Assembly (NCBI GenBank): GCA_005788205.1
Contig: SXYT01000167.1
Coordinates: 1 to 5,900 of the forward strand
Reading direction: 5' to 3'
DNA from: Actinomycetota bacterium
Lineage (GTDB): Bacteria > Actinomycetota > Acidimicrobiia > Acidimicrobiales > Ilumatobacteraceae
Length of the DNA stretch: 5,900 bases
Below are positions 1-5,451 of the stretch, piece by piece. Both the position numbers and the translations under genes were made by a program. Each line of letters begins with the position of its first letter. The first letter of the stretch is position 1. A model generated the notes under the pieces. The model was not told where the DNA came from. It was given only the letters and a program-made list of their open reading frames with translations, and made no database searches.

Positions 1-1
1 C

Positions 2-46
2 TCCGGCCGTCGTGCGAAGCTCGGTCGCATCCTCGGGATGAAGTGA
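2..46 (+). CDS. C-terminal tail of an unidentified protein (partial)
   Basis: An open frame enters from the left edge, reads SGRRAKLGRILGMK and ends at a TGA at 44-46. It lies on the same strand as the TetR gene that follows, with 63 bases between the stop and that gene's start. Only 14 residues are visible, rich in Lys, Arg and Gly, so no family can be assigned. The frame looks real because codon third positions are mostly G or C and because nothing else occupies this end. A chance open frame of this length cannot be excluded. Confidence 0.4.
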   Translation, partial: SGRRAKLGRILGMK

Positions 47-65
47 CCGGGCGACAACCCGCATA

Positions 66-79
66 CCCCGGTCACGGGG
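66..79. promoter_or_regulatory. Dyad upstream of TetR gene, candidate operator
   Basis: CCCCG and CGGGG form a perfect 5-bp inverted repeat around the loop GTCA. It ends 18 bases before the TACACT hexamer at 98-103, so it covers the position where a -35 element would sit. TetR-family repressors usually bind dyads overlapping their own promoter, so this is a candidate autoregulatory operator. It could instead be a weak hairpin ending the upstream gene, but it has no T-tract. The arms are short and chance is possible in such GC-rich DNA. Confidence 0.25.
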
Positions 80-97
80 CGGGGCACCCTGCACTCC

Positions 98-103
98 TAC
101 ACT
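98..103 (+). promoter_or_regulatory. Candidate -10 element of the TetR-exporter operon
   Basis: TACACT fits the actinobacterial TANNNT pattern. Six bases separate it from the GTG at 110, so the predicted transcript start falls on or beside the first base of the start codon. No Shine-Dalgarno sequence precedes that GTG. Together these suggest a leaderless mRNA. No good -35 hexamer is seen at the usual spacing. Confidence 0.4.
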
Positions 104-109
104 TGATGC

Positions 110-736
110 GTGGCCGCGAAGAAGAAAGCCCCCCGGCAGCGGGCCCCGAGGCGTGAGCCCGCCCTGGACGCGGTGCTGGAGGCATCCGTGGAGTGCCTCC
201 TCGAGAACGGCGAACGTGGCTTCCGCATCGAGCAGATCGTCGAGAAGACCGGAATCTCGCGGAGTTCGCTCTATCTCCACTTCACCGACCGAGACGGCCT
301 GGTGGAGGTGGCGAGCCTGGAGATCTTCTTCCGCGAGGTGGTGGGCAACATCGACCGCACCATCGAGGCGATGGACTCCGTGACAACCGTGGAGCAGGCC
401 CGCTCGGTGGTTCGGCCGCTCGTGGATGCGATCGCCGCGCAGCCCGAGTCGACCCGGTGGAACCGGGTCATGGTGCTCGCGGCCAGTCACTACCGCAGCA
501 GCCTGGAGCGTCGCCTCGCCACGATGCAGACGGAGATCAACGACAGGCTCGCCGGCAGTCTCCAGCGGTGGGTGGATCTCGGGTTCCTCGTGGACGGTGT
601 CGATCCGCGCGAGGCCGCGTCCTTCATCCAGGCGAACACCTTCGGCAGGGTCATCCGCGACCTCGACGACAGGAGATCGCCCGTGGAGGCGTGGAAGACC
701 CTGATGGAGATCACGTTCAGGGCCTACATCCGGTGA
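110..736 (+). CDS. TetR/AcrR-family transcriptional repressor
   Basis: This is a predicted one-component DNA-binding repressor of 208 residues, a typical size for the family. Residues 1-16 form a Lys/Arg/Pro-rich tail. Residues about 18-65 match the TetR DNA-binding domain: a first helix (LDAVLEASVECLLENG), then the helix-turn-helix with the hallmark pattern IVEKTGISRSSLYLHFTDRDGLV at 43-65, including the Y-x-H-F signature. The remaining mostly helical 140 residues should form the ligand-binding and dimer domain, which is too variable to name a ligand. The GTG start fits the family N-terminus and lies six bases after a -10-like TACACT, with no Shine-Dalgarno, so translation is probably leaderless. 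Its last codons overlap the start of the exporter gene (GTGA, 733-736). The inferred role is control of that exporter and of itself. Family assignment is secure; the target is inference. Confidence 0.93.
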   Translation: MAAKKKAPRQRAPRREPALDAVLEASVECLLENGERGFRIEQIVEKTGISRSSLYLHFTDRDGLVEVASLEIFFREVVGNIDRTIEAMDSVTTVEQARSVVRPLVDAIAAQPESTRWNRVMVLAASHYRSSLERRLATMQTEINDRLAGSLQRWVDLGFLVDGVDPREAASFIQANTFGRVIRDLDDRRSPVEAWKTLMEITFRAYIR

Positions 737-1611
737 CCCGCCGGGCAGCGCCCGCGGTCTTCGTGCTGCTGTGGAGCACGGGTTTCATCGTCGCCCGCTA
801 CGCCACACGCGACTCCGGGGCCTTCACGTTCCTCACCGTGCGCACCGCGATCGCCGCGGCCGTGCTGTTCGTGATCGCACGCGCCGTGCGCGAGGCTCCG
901 GTCCTCCCGGGCCAGCGTTCGACGATGCTCCTCGTGGGCCTCGGGATGCATGCCATGTACCTGGGCGGGGTGTTCTACGCGATCGAGCACGGCATGCCCT
1001 CGGGCGTCACCGCCCTGCTCGCGGCGCTGCACCCGGTGATGACCGCGGTCCTGGCGCGCGCGTTCCTGGGCGAGCAGCTGAACAGGGCGAGAGTGTGCGG
1101 GGTCATCCTCGGGACCGCGGGTGTGGTGGCGGTCGTGGTGGAGCGCGGCGGCGCCGGTGACGGCATCCCCGCGAACGCACTCGTGGCAATGGTCGTGGCG
1201 GTCCTCGGCATGAGCGCGGGCACGCTGCTGCAGCGCAGGGGCGGGCAGGGGACTCCGCTGTTGGCCGGCACGGCATGGCAGTACGTGTCGACCACGGCTG
1301 CTCTGGGGACCGTCGCCGTCCTCGGGGAGGGCTGGCGTCTCGGGAACACGGCGCGCACGTGGTGGTCGATGGCGTGGGCCGTGGGCGTGCTCTCGCTCGC
1401 GGCGATCCTGGTGATGCTGTGGCTCCTGCGCCGGCAGGCCGCCGCGGAGGTGAGCAGCCTGTTCTTCCTCACACCGGCGCTGAGCTCCGTGGAGGCGGCC
1501 GTGCTGTTCTCGGAGTCGCTCGGTGTCCTCGCGGTGGCCGGCCTGTGCACGGCGCTTGCCGGCGTGTGGCTGGCGACGTCGGCGAGGTTCGCTACTTCTC
1601 CACGGACGTGA
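733..1611 (+). CDS. DMT-superfamily (EamA-type) membrane transporter
   Basis: A predicted inner-membrane protein of 292 residues with about ten hydrophobic segments, near 5-22, 32-52, 64-82, 91-110, 119-136, 149-165, 177-198, 213-231, 240-258 and 264-283. It has the duplicated five-helix architecture of EamA proteins. Each half carries the family's typical loop: LHPVMTAVLARAFLGEQL at about 99-116 and LTPALSSVEAAVLFSESL at about 246-263. The N-terminal LLWSTGFIVARYA also fits. EamA proteins usually export metabolites, amino acids or drugs; nothing here identifies the substrate. The GTG start overlaps the TetR stop (GTGA), with only a weak AGGG ten bases upstream, so translation probably depends on coupling. 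A linked TetR gene suggests substrate-induced export. The 3' end overlaps the convergent MBL gene by 20 bp. Confidence 0.9.
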   Translation: MTRRAAPAVFVLLWSTGFIVARYATRDSGAFTFLTVRTAIAAAVLFVIARAVREAPVLPGQRSTMLLVGLGMHAMYLGGVFYAIEHGMPSGVTALLAALHPVMTAVLARAFLGEQLNRARVCGVILGTAGVVAVVVERGGAGDGIPANALVAMVVAVLGMSAGTLLQRRGGQGTPLLAGTAWQYVSTTAALGTVAVLGEGWRLGNTARTWWSMAWAVGVLSLAAILVMLWLLRRQAAAEVSSLFFLTPALSSVEAAVLFSESLGVLAVAGLCTALAGVWLATSARFATSPRT

Positions 1612-2434
1612 GGTCGGGGCCGATCACTATCTCGCCGCCGAAATGCTCGGCGGCCATCGCGTGCCACTCCGCCTCCTGGCCCGGCTGGATCGCCGGCACG
1701 AAGTGCGTGAGCACGAGAGTCCTGACGCCCGCCCGCGCGGCTGTCTGGGCTGCCTGCTGCACCGTGGAGTGGTAGTCGAGGATGTCGAGGAAGCGCGCCC
1801 CGGTGGGCACGAGGGCGGCGAACTGGCGCACGAGGTCCTCGCGGATGACCGTCTGCACGTAGAAGTCTGCGTTGCGGCACATCTCGTCGAGCTCCGCGCA
1901 CGGCACGGTGTCGCCGGCGAGGGCAGCCACGACACCTTCGTGCTCGAACCTGAACCCGACAGTGGGGGCGACGGGCCGGTGGTCGGTGCGGTGCACGGAG
2001 ATCCTCACGTCGCCGATCTCGAAGGCGTCACCTGCCTCCACCTCGATGACGTTCACCTTCATGCCGATGCCGGCGCGCAGGTCCTCGTGGTGGTCCAGGC
2101 GGTACCCCTCGTCGAGCGTCAGCATGTCGACCAGGCCGTCGACCATCTTCTTCGTGCCCTTCGGGCCGTAGACGTCGAGCGGCACCGCGGCCGGGAGCGA
2201 GATCCAGCGCGTGGTGATGATGTCGTTCAGGTCGCAGATGTGGTCGCTGTGGAGGTGCGTGAGCAGCACCGCGGAGAGGAACGCCGGCGGGCAACCCGCG
2301 GCGACCATGCGCATGATGACGCCGCGCCCGGCGTCCACCACGATGTTCTGCCCGCCGGCCTGCACCAACGACGACGGACCCGCGCACGTGGGGCTGGGCA
2401 GGGGGCTCCCCGTGCCGAGAAGTGTGACTTTCAT
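1592..2434 (-). CDS. Metallo-beta-lactamase-fold hydrolase, RNase Z/arylsulfatase-like
   Basis: A cytosolic metal-dependent hydrolase of 280 residues. It opens with the RNase Z/AtsA-like strand VTLLGTGSPLPSP. The full two-metal site is visible: H60-x-H62-x-D64-H65 (THLHSDH), H152 in TDHRPVAPTVGF, the bridging D175 in LAGDT, and H244 in LTH. DYHST with H222 is another conserved-looking element. It lacks the long exosite expected of true tRNase Z, so it is better called an RNase Z-like or arylsulfatase-like hydrolase of unknown substrate. I chose the ATG at 2434 rather than an in-frame upstream start (2491) because a perfect GGAGG sits five bases before it and MKVTLLGTGS is the normal family start. 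A 16-bp palindrome abuts that site. It follows the HD gene by 73 bp and converges with the exporter gene. Confidence 0.9.
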   Translation of the reverse strand: MKVTLLGTGSPLPSPTCAGPSSLVQAGGQNIVVDAGRGVIMRMVAAGCPPAFLSAVLLTHLHSDHICDLNDIITTRWISLPAAVPLDVYGPKGTKKMVDGLVDMLTLDEGYRLDHHEDLRAGIGMKVNVIEVEAGDAFEIGDVRISVHRTDHRPVAPTVGFRFEHEGVVAALAGDTVPCAELDEMCRNADFYVQTVIREDLVRQFAALVPTGARFLDILDYHSTVQQAAQTAARAGVRTLVLTHFVPAIQPGQEAEWHAMAAEHFGGEIVIGPDLTSVEK

Positions 2435-2439
2435 GGTGA

Positions 2440-2444
2440 CCTCC
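2440..2444 (-). promoter_or_regulatory. Shine-Dalgarno of the MBL hydrolase gene
   Basis: Read on the minus strand, GGAGG lies five bases (TCACC) before the ATG at 2434. It decides the start against the longer in-frame possibility at 2491. It directly touches the palindrome at 2445-2460. Confidence 0.85.
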
Positions 2445-2460
2445 GGTTCGCGCGCGAACC
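2445..2460. repeat. Perfect 16-bp palindrome before the MBL gene
   Basis: GGTTCGCGCGCGAACC is identical to its reverse complement over all 16 bases. As RNA it could form a six-pair stem (GGUUCG/CGAACC) with a CGCG loop, ending exactly at the GGAGG ribosome binding site of the minus-strand MBL gene. As DNA it could be an operator: the minus-strand TAGGTT (2457-2462), a possible TANNNT -10 element, overlaps its outer arm. Its half-sites face the opposite way from the Gram-positive LexA box (CGAAC-N4-GTTCG). That it is a palindrome is directly visible; any function is inference. Confidence 0.55.
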
Positions 2461-2507
2461 TAGTGCCGGTCCCGCGCCGGCGGGGGAACACACGCCATTC
2501 GGCGGGG

Positions 2508-3056
2508 TCAGCGCATCTTCGGCTTGAACGCCTCGCGGACCAGCGGCTCGTAATGGGCCAGGTCGAAGCTCTGGTAGTCGGTGTCGAACGCGACGGAGTC
2601 GTACAGCGCGCAGAACTCCTCGGTGTAGCCGTAGAACGGCGAGTCGGCGTGTGCGTCGCGCGCGTTCCGGTCGAGGCCGATGTGGTGCCAGAAGTAGTAC
2701 CCCTGGAAGATGCCGTGGTGCTTCGTCATCCACCAGTTCTTCTCGGACACGATCGGCTTCACGATTCCCGCGGCGATGTCGGGGTGGTTGAACGGCGCGA
2801 GATTGTCGCCGATGTCGTGGAGCAGTGCGCACAGCACGTACTCGTCGTCGCGGCCGTCGCGCTCGGCGCGGCTGGCCGTCTGCAGGCAGTGCTCCAGGCG
2901 GTTCACGGGGAAGCCACCGAAGTCCGACTCGAGCATGCGCAGCTGCTCCAGCACGCGGTCAGCCACGTGGGACTGGGTCTCCTGGAGGCAGACCATGATG
3001 TCGGCCCACTCCTCCTTGGTCGATTCCTGGAACGACTTGAACGTTGCCCGTGCCAT
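2508..3056 (-). CDS. HD-domain metal-dependent protein, possibly a PhnZ/MIOX-like diiron oxygenase
   Basis: A soluble protein of 182 residues from the HD-domain superfamily. Its candidate metal ligands, in order, are H56 (NRLEHCLQTA), H80-D81 (LLHDIGD), H91 (NHPDIAA), H113/H114 (TKHHG) and D153 or D158 (YDSVAFD). The compact size, the first-His to HD spacing of 24 residues and the LEH-LQTA context resemble the mixed-valent diiron oxygenases PhnZ and myo-inositol oxygenase more than classic HD nucleotidases. Similar proteins are usually annotated only as HD-domain or phosphohydrolase. No phosphonate or inositol gene is nearby, so the substrate is unknown. The ATG at 3056 is chosen because an AAGGGGG Shine-Dalgarno-like run precedes it. 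The gene lies 42 bp after the L,D-transpeptidase gene and 73 bp before the MBL gene, all on one strand. HD-superfamily membership is solid; oxygenase chemistry is a hypothesis. Confidence 0.85.
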   Translation of the reverse strand: MARATFKSFQESTKEEWADIMVCLQETQSHVADRVLEQLRMLESDFGGFPVNRLEHCLQTASRAERDGRDDEYVLCALLHDIGDNLAPFNHPDIAAGIVKPIVSEKNWWMTKHHGIFQGYYFWHHIGLDRNARDAHADSPFYGYTEEFCALYDSVAFDTDYQSFDLAHYEPLVREAFKPKMR

Positions 3057-3062
3057 CGGGTA

Positions 3063-3069
3063 CCCCCTT
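3063..3069 (-). promoter_or_regulatory. Shine-Dalgarno-like run of the HD-domain gene
   Basis: On the minus strand AAGGGGG lies six bases before the ATG at 3056, an acceptable variant of AGGAGG at normal spacing. Further upstream, TACACT (complement at 3088-3093) could be a -10 element for a separate transcript starting in the 42-bp gap after the transpeptidase gene; that part is speculative. Confidence 0.5.
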
Positions 3070-3098
3070 GGTGTGCTTCCTGGGCGAAGTGTAGGCGG

Positions 3099-3704
3099 TC
3101 AGTTGCCGCGCGACCGCACGACCCGCACGGGCGTGCCGATGTCGATGTTGTCGAACAGCCACCTGGCGTCGCGCACCCGCATCCGGATGCACCCGTGGGA
3201 CGAGGGCGCCTCGCCGACCGGGGTGTGGAACGGGATGTCGCCGGCCGCCGTGGCCTTGTACGGGATGCCGTGGAACCCGATGTTGTCCCCGCCGCGGCCC
3301 TTGGTGAAGCGGACCATCCACTTCATGCGCTCGTTCGGGGCGGGTGTGTAGTACGCCTGGGCGGACTTCGAGAACACCCTGAACGAACCGGTGGGGGTGG
3401 AGCCGAAGAGACCGGTGGACACCGGCAGGGATGTGATCAGGCGACGGCTGCGTGAGTACACAAACGCGCGCTGCTCGCTGAGCGAGACGACAACGGAACC
3501 AACGCGGACATTCGCCCGGACCATCTCTGGCTCAACCACCCGCTCACTCGTGTCGCCCGCAACGGAACCGCCCGCAGAGTCGTTGGCGGATGGGACCATG
3601 ACTGCCGGCGTGCCCCTGGTGGACGCACGTACGTCAGCGGGCACGACGGCACCGAGTGCCGCGGCCGCGATGAGGACACGGAGGATTCGGGAGGGACGGC
3701 TCAT
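3099..3704 (-). CDS. Secreted L,D-transpeptidase (YkuD domain)
   Basis: A cell-wall enzyme of 201 residues that would join peptidoglycan stem peptides by 3-3 cross-links or attach ligands to them, acting outside the membrane. Residues 1-27 look like a Sec signal peptide: Arg-containing start, hydrophobic core VLIAAAALGAVV, and a likely cleavage after VRA. A Ser/Ala/Gly-rich linker follows to about residue 58. The YkuD domain fills the rest, from VVVSLSEQRAFVY and PVSTG to the catalytic block FHGIP (H145) and SSHGCIRM, with nucleophile C172 and the conserved His and Arg around it. No lipobox or extra binding domain is seen, so this is a minimal enzyme. The start is uncertain: ATG at 3704 is preceded in frame by a TTG at 3707, and there is no clear Shine-Dalgarno. 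A TAGCCT just upstream hints at a leaderless start. It lies 43 bp after sufU. Confidence 0.92.
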   Translation of the reverse strand: MSRPSRILRVLIAAAALGAVVPADVRASTRGTPAVMVPSANDSAGGSVAGDTSERVVEPEMVRANVRVGSVVVSLSEQRAFVYSRSRRLITSLPVSTGLFGSTPTGSFRVFSKSAQAYYTPAPNERMKWMVRFTKGRGGDNIGFHGIPYKATAAGDIPFHTPVGEAPSSHGCIRMRVRDARWLFDNIDIGTPVRVVRSRGN

Positions 3705-3747
3705 CAACGGGAAAGGCTAATTGCGGGTGGGGACCGCGTGGTGGAGG

Positions 3748-4185
3748 TCAGGCGAGGGAGATGTCGAGACCCTCGGCGAGCGTGTTCCACGCCAGCACCG
3801 CGCACTTGATGCGCACCGGGAACTTCACCACGCCCTGTAGTGCCTCGAGGTCGCCGAGGGAAACCGAGGTGTCCGGCTCGCCCTCCTCGATCGACATCAT
3901 GTTCTTGAAGCGGCTGACGAGCGCACGCACGTCCTCGACATTCTTGCCCTTCACCGCGGCGCTCATCATGGAGGCCGAGCTCTGGCTGATGGAGCAGCCC
4001 TGCCCGCTGATGCGCACGTCGGTCACCGTGCCGTCCTCGACCTGGAGGTACACCTCGATCTCGTCGCCGCACAAGGGGTTGTGGCCCTCGGCGCGCACGG
4101 CCGGCGGGGGCAGCACGCCGCGGTTGCGCGGGTTCTTGTAGTGGTCGAGGATGATCTCGCGGTAGAGGTCTTCGAGTCCGGGCAT
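3748..4185 (-). CDS. sufU: SufU, zinc-dependent sulfur-transfer partner of SufS
   Basis: SufU accepts persulfide sulfur from SufS and passes it to the SufBCD scaffold in cytosolic Fe-S cluster assembly. The protein has 145 residues, the usual length. The zinc site is complete: C39 and D41 in NPLCGDE, C64 in GQGCSISQSS, and C128 in RIKCAVLAW. Residues about 82-118 hold the insertion that separates SufU from IscU, and the C-terminal HscA-binding motif of IscU is absent. The N-terminal LYREIILDHYKNPRNRG is also typical. The ATG at 4185 is supported by AGGAAG five bases upstream. The gene follows sufS by 32 bp on the same strand, the standard Gram-positive order. No sufT (MIP18/DUF59 type) follows; a cell-wall transpeptidase gene does instead. 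Confidence 0.95.
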   Translation of the reverse strand: MPGLEDLYREIILDHYKNPRNRGVLPPPAVRAEGHNPLCGDEIEVYLQVEDGTVTDVRISGQGCSISQSSASMMSAAVKGKNVEDVRALVSRFKNMMSIEEGEPDTSVSLGDLEALQGVVKFPVRIKCAVLAWNTLAEGLDISLA

Positions 4186-4190
4186 GGGTG

Positions 4191-4196
4191 CTTCCT
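4191..4196 (-). promoter_or_regulatory. Shine-Dalgarno of sufU
   Basis: On the minus strand AGGAAG lies five bases (CACCC) before the sufU ATG at 4185, inside the 32-bp gap after sufS. This supports independent ribosome loading on sufU rather than strict coupling to sufS. Confidence 0.7.
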
Positions 4197-4217
4197 GTCG
4201 GGAGAGTCGATCTCAGG

Positions 4218-5450
4218 TTAGAGGCAGAAGAAGTCGCCCGCCTCGGCCAGTGCGTCGCACAGGACGTCGGCCTCGGCGGGGGTGTTGTACAGGTAGAAAC
4301 TGGCGCGGACGGTGGCATTCGCGCCGAGCAGGCGCATGAGCGGCTTGGCGCAGTGGTGGCCGGCCCGCACGCACACGTTGTGCTGGTCGAGGACCTGGCT
4401 GACGTCGTGGGGGTGCACATCACGGAAGGCGAAGCTGACGGTGGCGCCGCGGACATCGGGGTCGGGGCTGCCGTGGATGACGATGTCATCGCCGAAGCGC
4501 CCCTTGAGCGCGTCAAGCGCATGGACGGTGACCTCGCGCTCGTGGGCCCGCACGTTTGCCATGCCGATCGCGGTGAGGTAGTCGACCGCAGCGCCGAGCC
4601 CCACGACCTCCACGATCGCCTGGGTGCCGGCCTCGAACTTGGCCGGGAGCTCCGCGCAGGTGAACCCCTCTGTGCGCACGTCCGAGATCATGTTGCCGCC
4701 GCCGAGGAACGGGGGCATCGCCTCGAGGATCTCCTCGCGTGCCCAGAGCATTCCAACACCCGAAGGTCCGACCATCTTGTGGCTGCTGAACGCCATGAAG
4801 TCGGCGTCCCAGGCCTGCACATCCGTGGGCATGTGCGGCACCGACTGGCAGCCGTCGACGATGGCAACCGCACCGGCACGGTGCGCGGCCGCGACGAGGT
4901 CCGCGACGGGGTTGATGGTGCCGAGCACGTTCGACATCGCCGTGAAGGAGAACGCCTTCGCACCGTCGAGCAGACGTTCGAGACCGGACGTGTCGAGAAG
5001 CCCGTCAGCGGTGAGCGGCACCCAGCGGATCTCGAGGCCCTTCTCCGCCGCGAGCATCTGCCACGGCACGATGTTCGCGTGGTGCTCCATGTGCGTGAGC
5101 ACGACTGCGTCGCCGGGGCCGAGGTTCGCGCCGCCCCAGCTGCGCACCACCAGGTTCAGTGCCTCCGTGGCGTTCTTGGTGAACACGATCTCGCTGGCCG
5201 AGCGCGCGTTCACGAAGCGAGCGACCTTCGTGCGCGTCGCCTCGAAGCGGTCGGTGGCCTCGGCGGCCAGGTGGTACGCGCTGCGGTTGGTCGGGCCGTA
5301 GCCGTGCTCCATGAACGACGTCATCGCGTCGATGACCGACCTCGGCTTCTGGGACGTGTTGGCAGAGTCGAGGTAGACGAGCGGCTTGCCGTTGATTCTC
5401 TCCGAGAGGATGGGGAAGTCCGCGCGGACCTTCTCGACGTCGAAACCCAT
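4218..5450 (-). CDS. sufS: SufS, PLP-dependent cysteine desulfurase (group II)
   Basis: SufS removes sulfur from L-cysteine, giving alanine and an enzyme persulfide for SufU. The protein has 410 residues, full length for the family. It shows H123 in THMEHHANIVPW stacking on PLP, D199 in VDGCQS, the PLP lysine K225 in SSHKMVGPSG, and the active-site C367 in RAGHHCAKPLM, with R382 near the end. H348 in VHPHDV lies 19 residues before the active Cys, matching the Bacillus SufS histidine that binds the SufU zinc, so the SufS-SufU pair looks functional. Departures from common sequence are DSANTSQKP, TNRSAYHLA where HRG-H-L is usual, and Cys in VDGCQS where Ala is usual. I chose the ATG at 5450, one base after the sufC stop, because MGFDVEKVRADFP is the usual N-terminus; an in-frame ATG at 5471 would overlap sufC. 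Translation is probably coupled to sufC. Confidence 0.96.
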   Translation of the reverse strand: MGFDVEKVRADFPILSERINGKPLVYLDSANTSQKPRSVIDAMTSFMEHGYGPTNRSAYHLAAEATDRFEATRTKVARFVNARSASEIVFTKNATEALNLVVRSWGGANLGPGDAVVLTHMEHHANIVPWQMLAAEKGLEIRWVPLTADGLLDTSGLERLLDGAKAFSFTAMSNVLGTINPVADLVAAAHRAGAVAIVDGCQSVPHMPTDVQAWDADFMAFSSHKMVGPSGVGMLWAREEILEAMPPFLGGGNMISDVRTEGFTCAELPAKFEAGTQAIVEVVGLGAAVDYLTAIGMANVRAHEREVTVHALDALKGRFGDDIVIHGSPDPDVRGATVSFAFRDVHPHDVSQVLDQHNVCVRAGHHCAKPLMRLLGANATVRASFYLYNTPAEADVLCDALAEAGDFFCL

Positions 5451-5451
5451 G

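Noticed and set aside
193..732. N-terminal extension of the exporter frame through the TetR gene
   Set aside because: The frame stays open by composition only. The membrane protein begins at the GTG at 733, which overlaps the TetR stop and fits the family N-terminus.
2445..2460. LexA/SOS box
   Set aside because: The half-sites are in GTTCG...CGAAC order, the reverse of the Gram-positive CGAAC-N4-GTTCG box, and the spacing differs.
2471..2484. CCCGC-GCCG-GCGGG hairpin as terminator of the HD gene
   Set aside because: The stem has only five pairs in very GC-rich DNA and no T-tract follows on the minus strand.
2435..2491. Longer MBL protein starting at 2491
   Set aside because: The extra 19 residues are Arg-rich, cross the palindrome and the GGAGG site, and lie outside the family's conserved start.
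1523..2527. Long plus-strand open frame of 334 codons antisense to the MBL gene
   Set aside because: It is the mirror of a gene with a complete MBL metal site and a good Shine-Dalgarno. Its His/Arg/Val/Asp-rich translation resembles no family and is typical of a shadow in high-GC DNA.
2211..3455. Plus-strand open frame of 414 codons across the HD and transpeptidase genes
   Set aside because: It runs antisense through two recognisable genes and their intergenic gap; its translation has no motifs and biased composition.
3072..4198. Shared CAGGAAGCAC string upstream of both the HD gene and sufU
   Set aside because: In sufU it is simply the Shine-Dalgarno region; before the HD gene it lies too far from the start to act likewise. 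A single ten-base match is not a convincing repeat.
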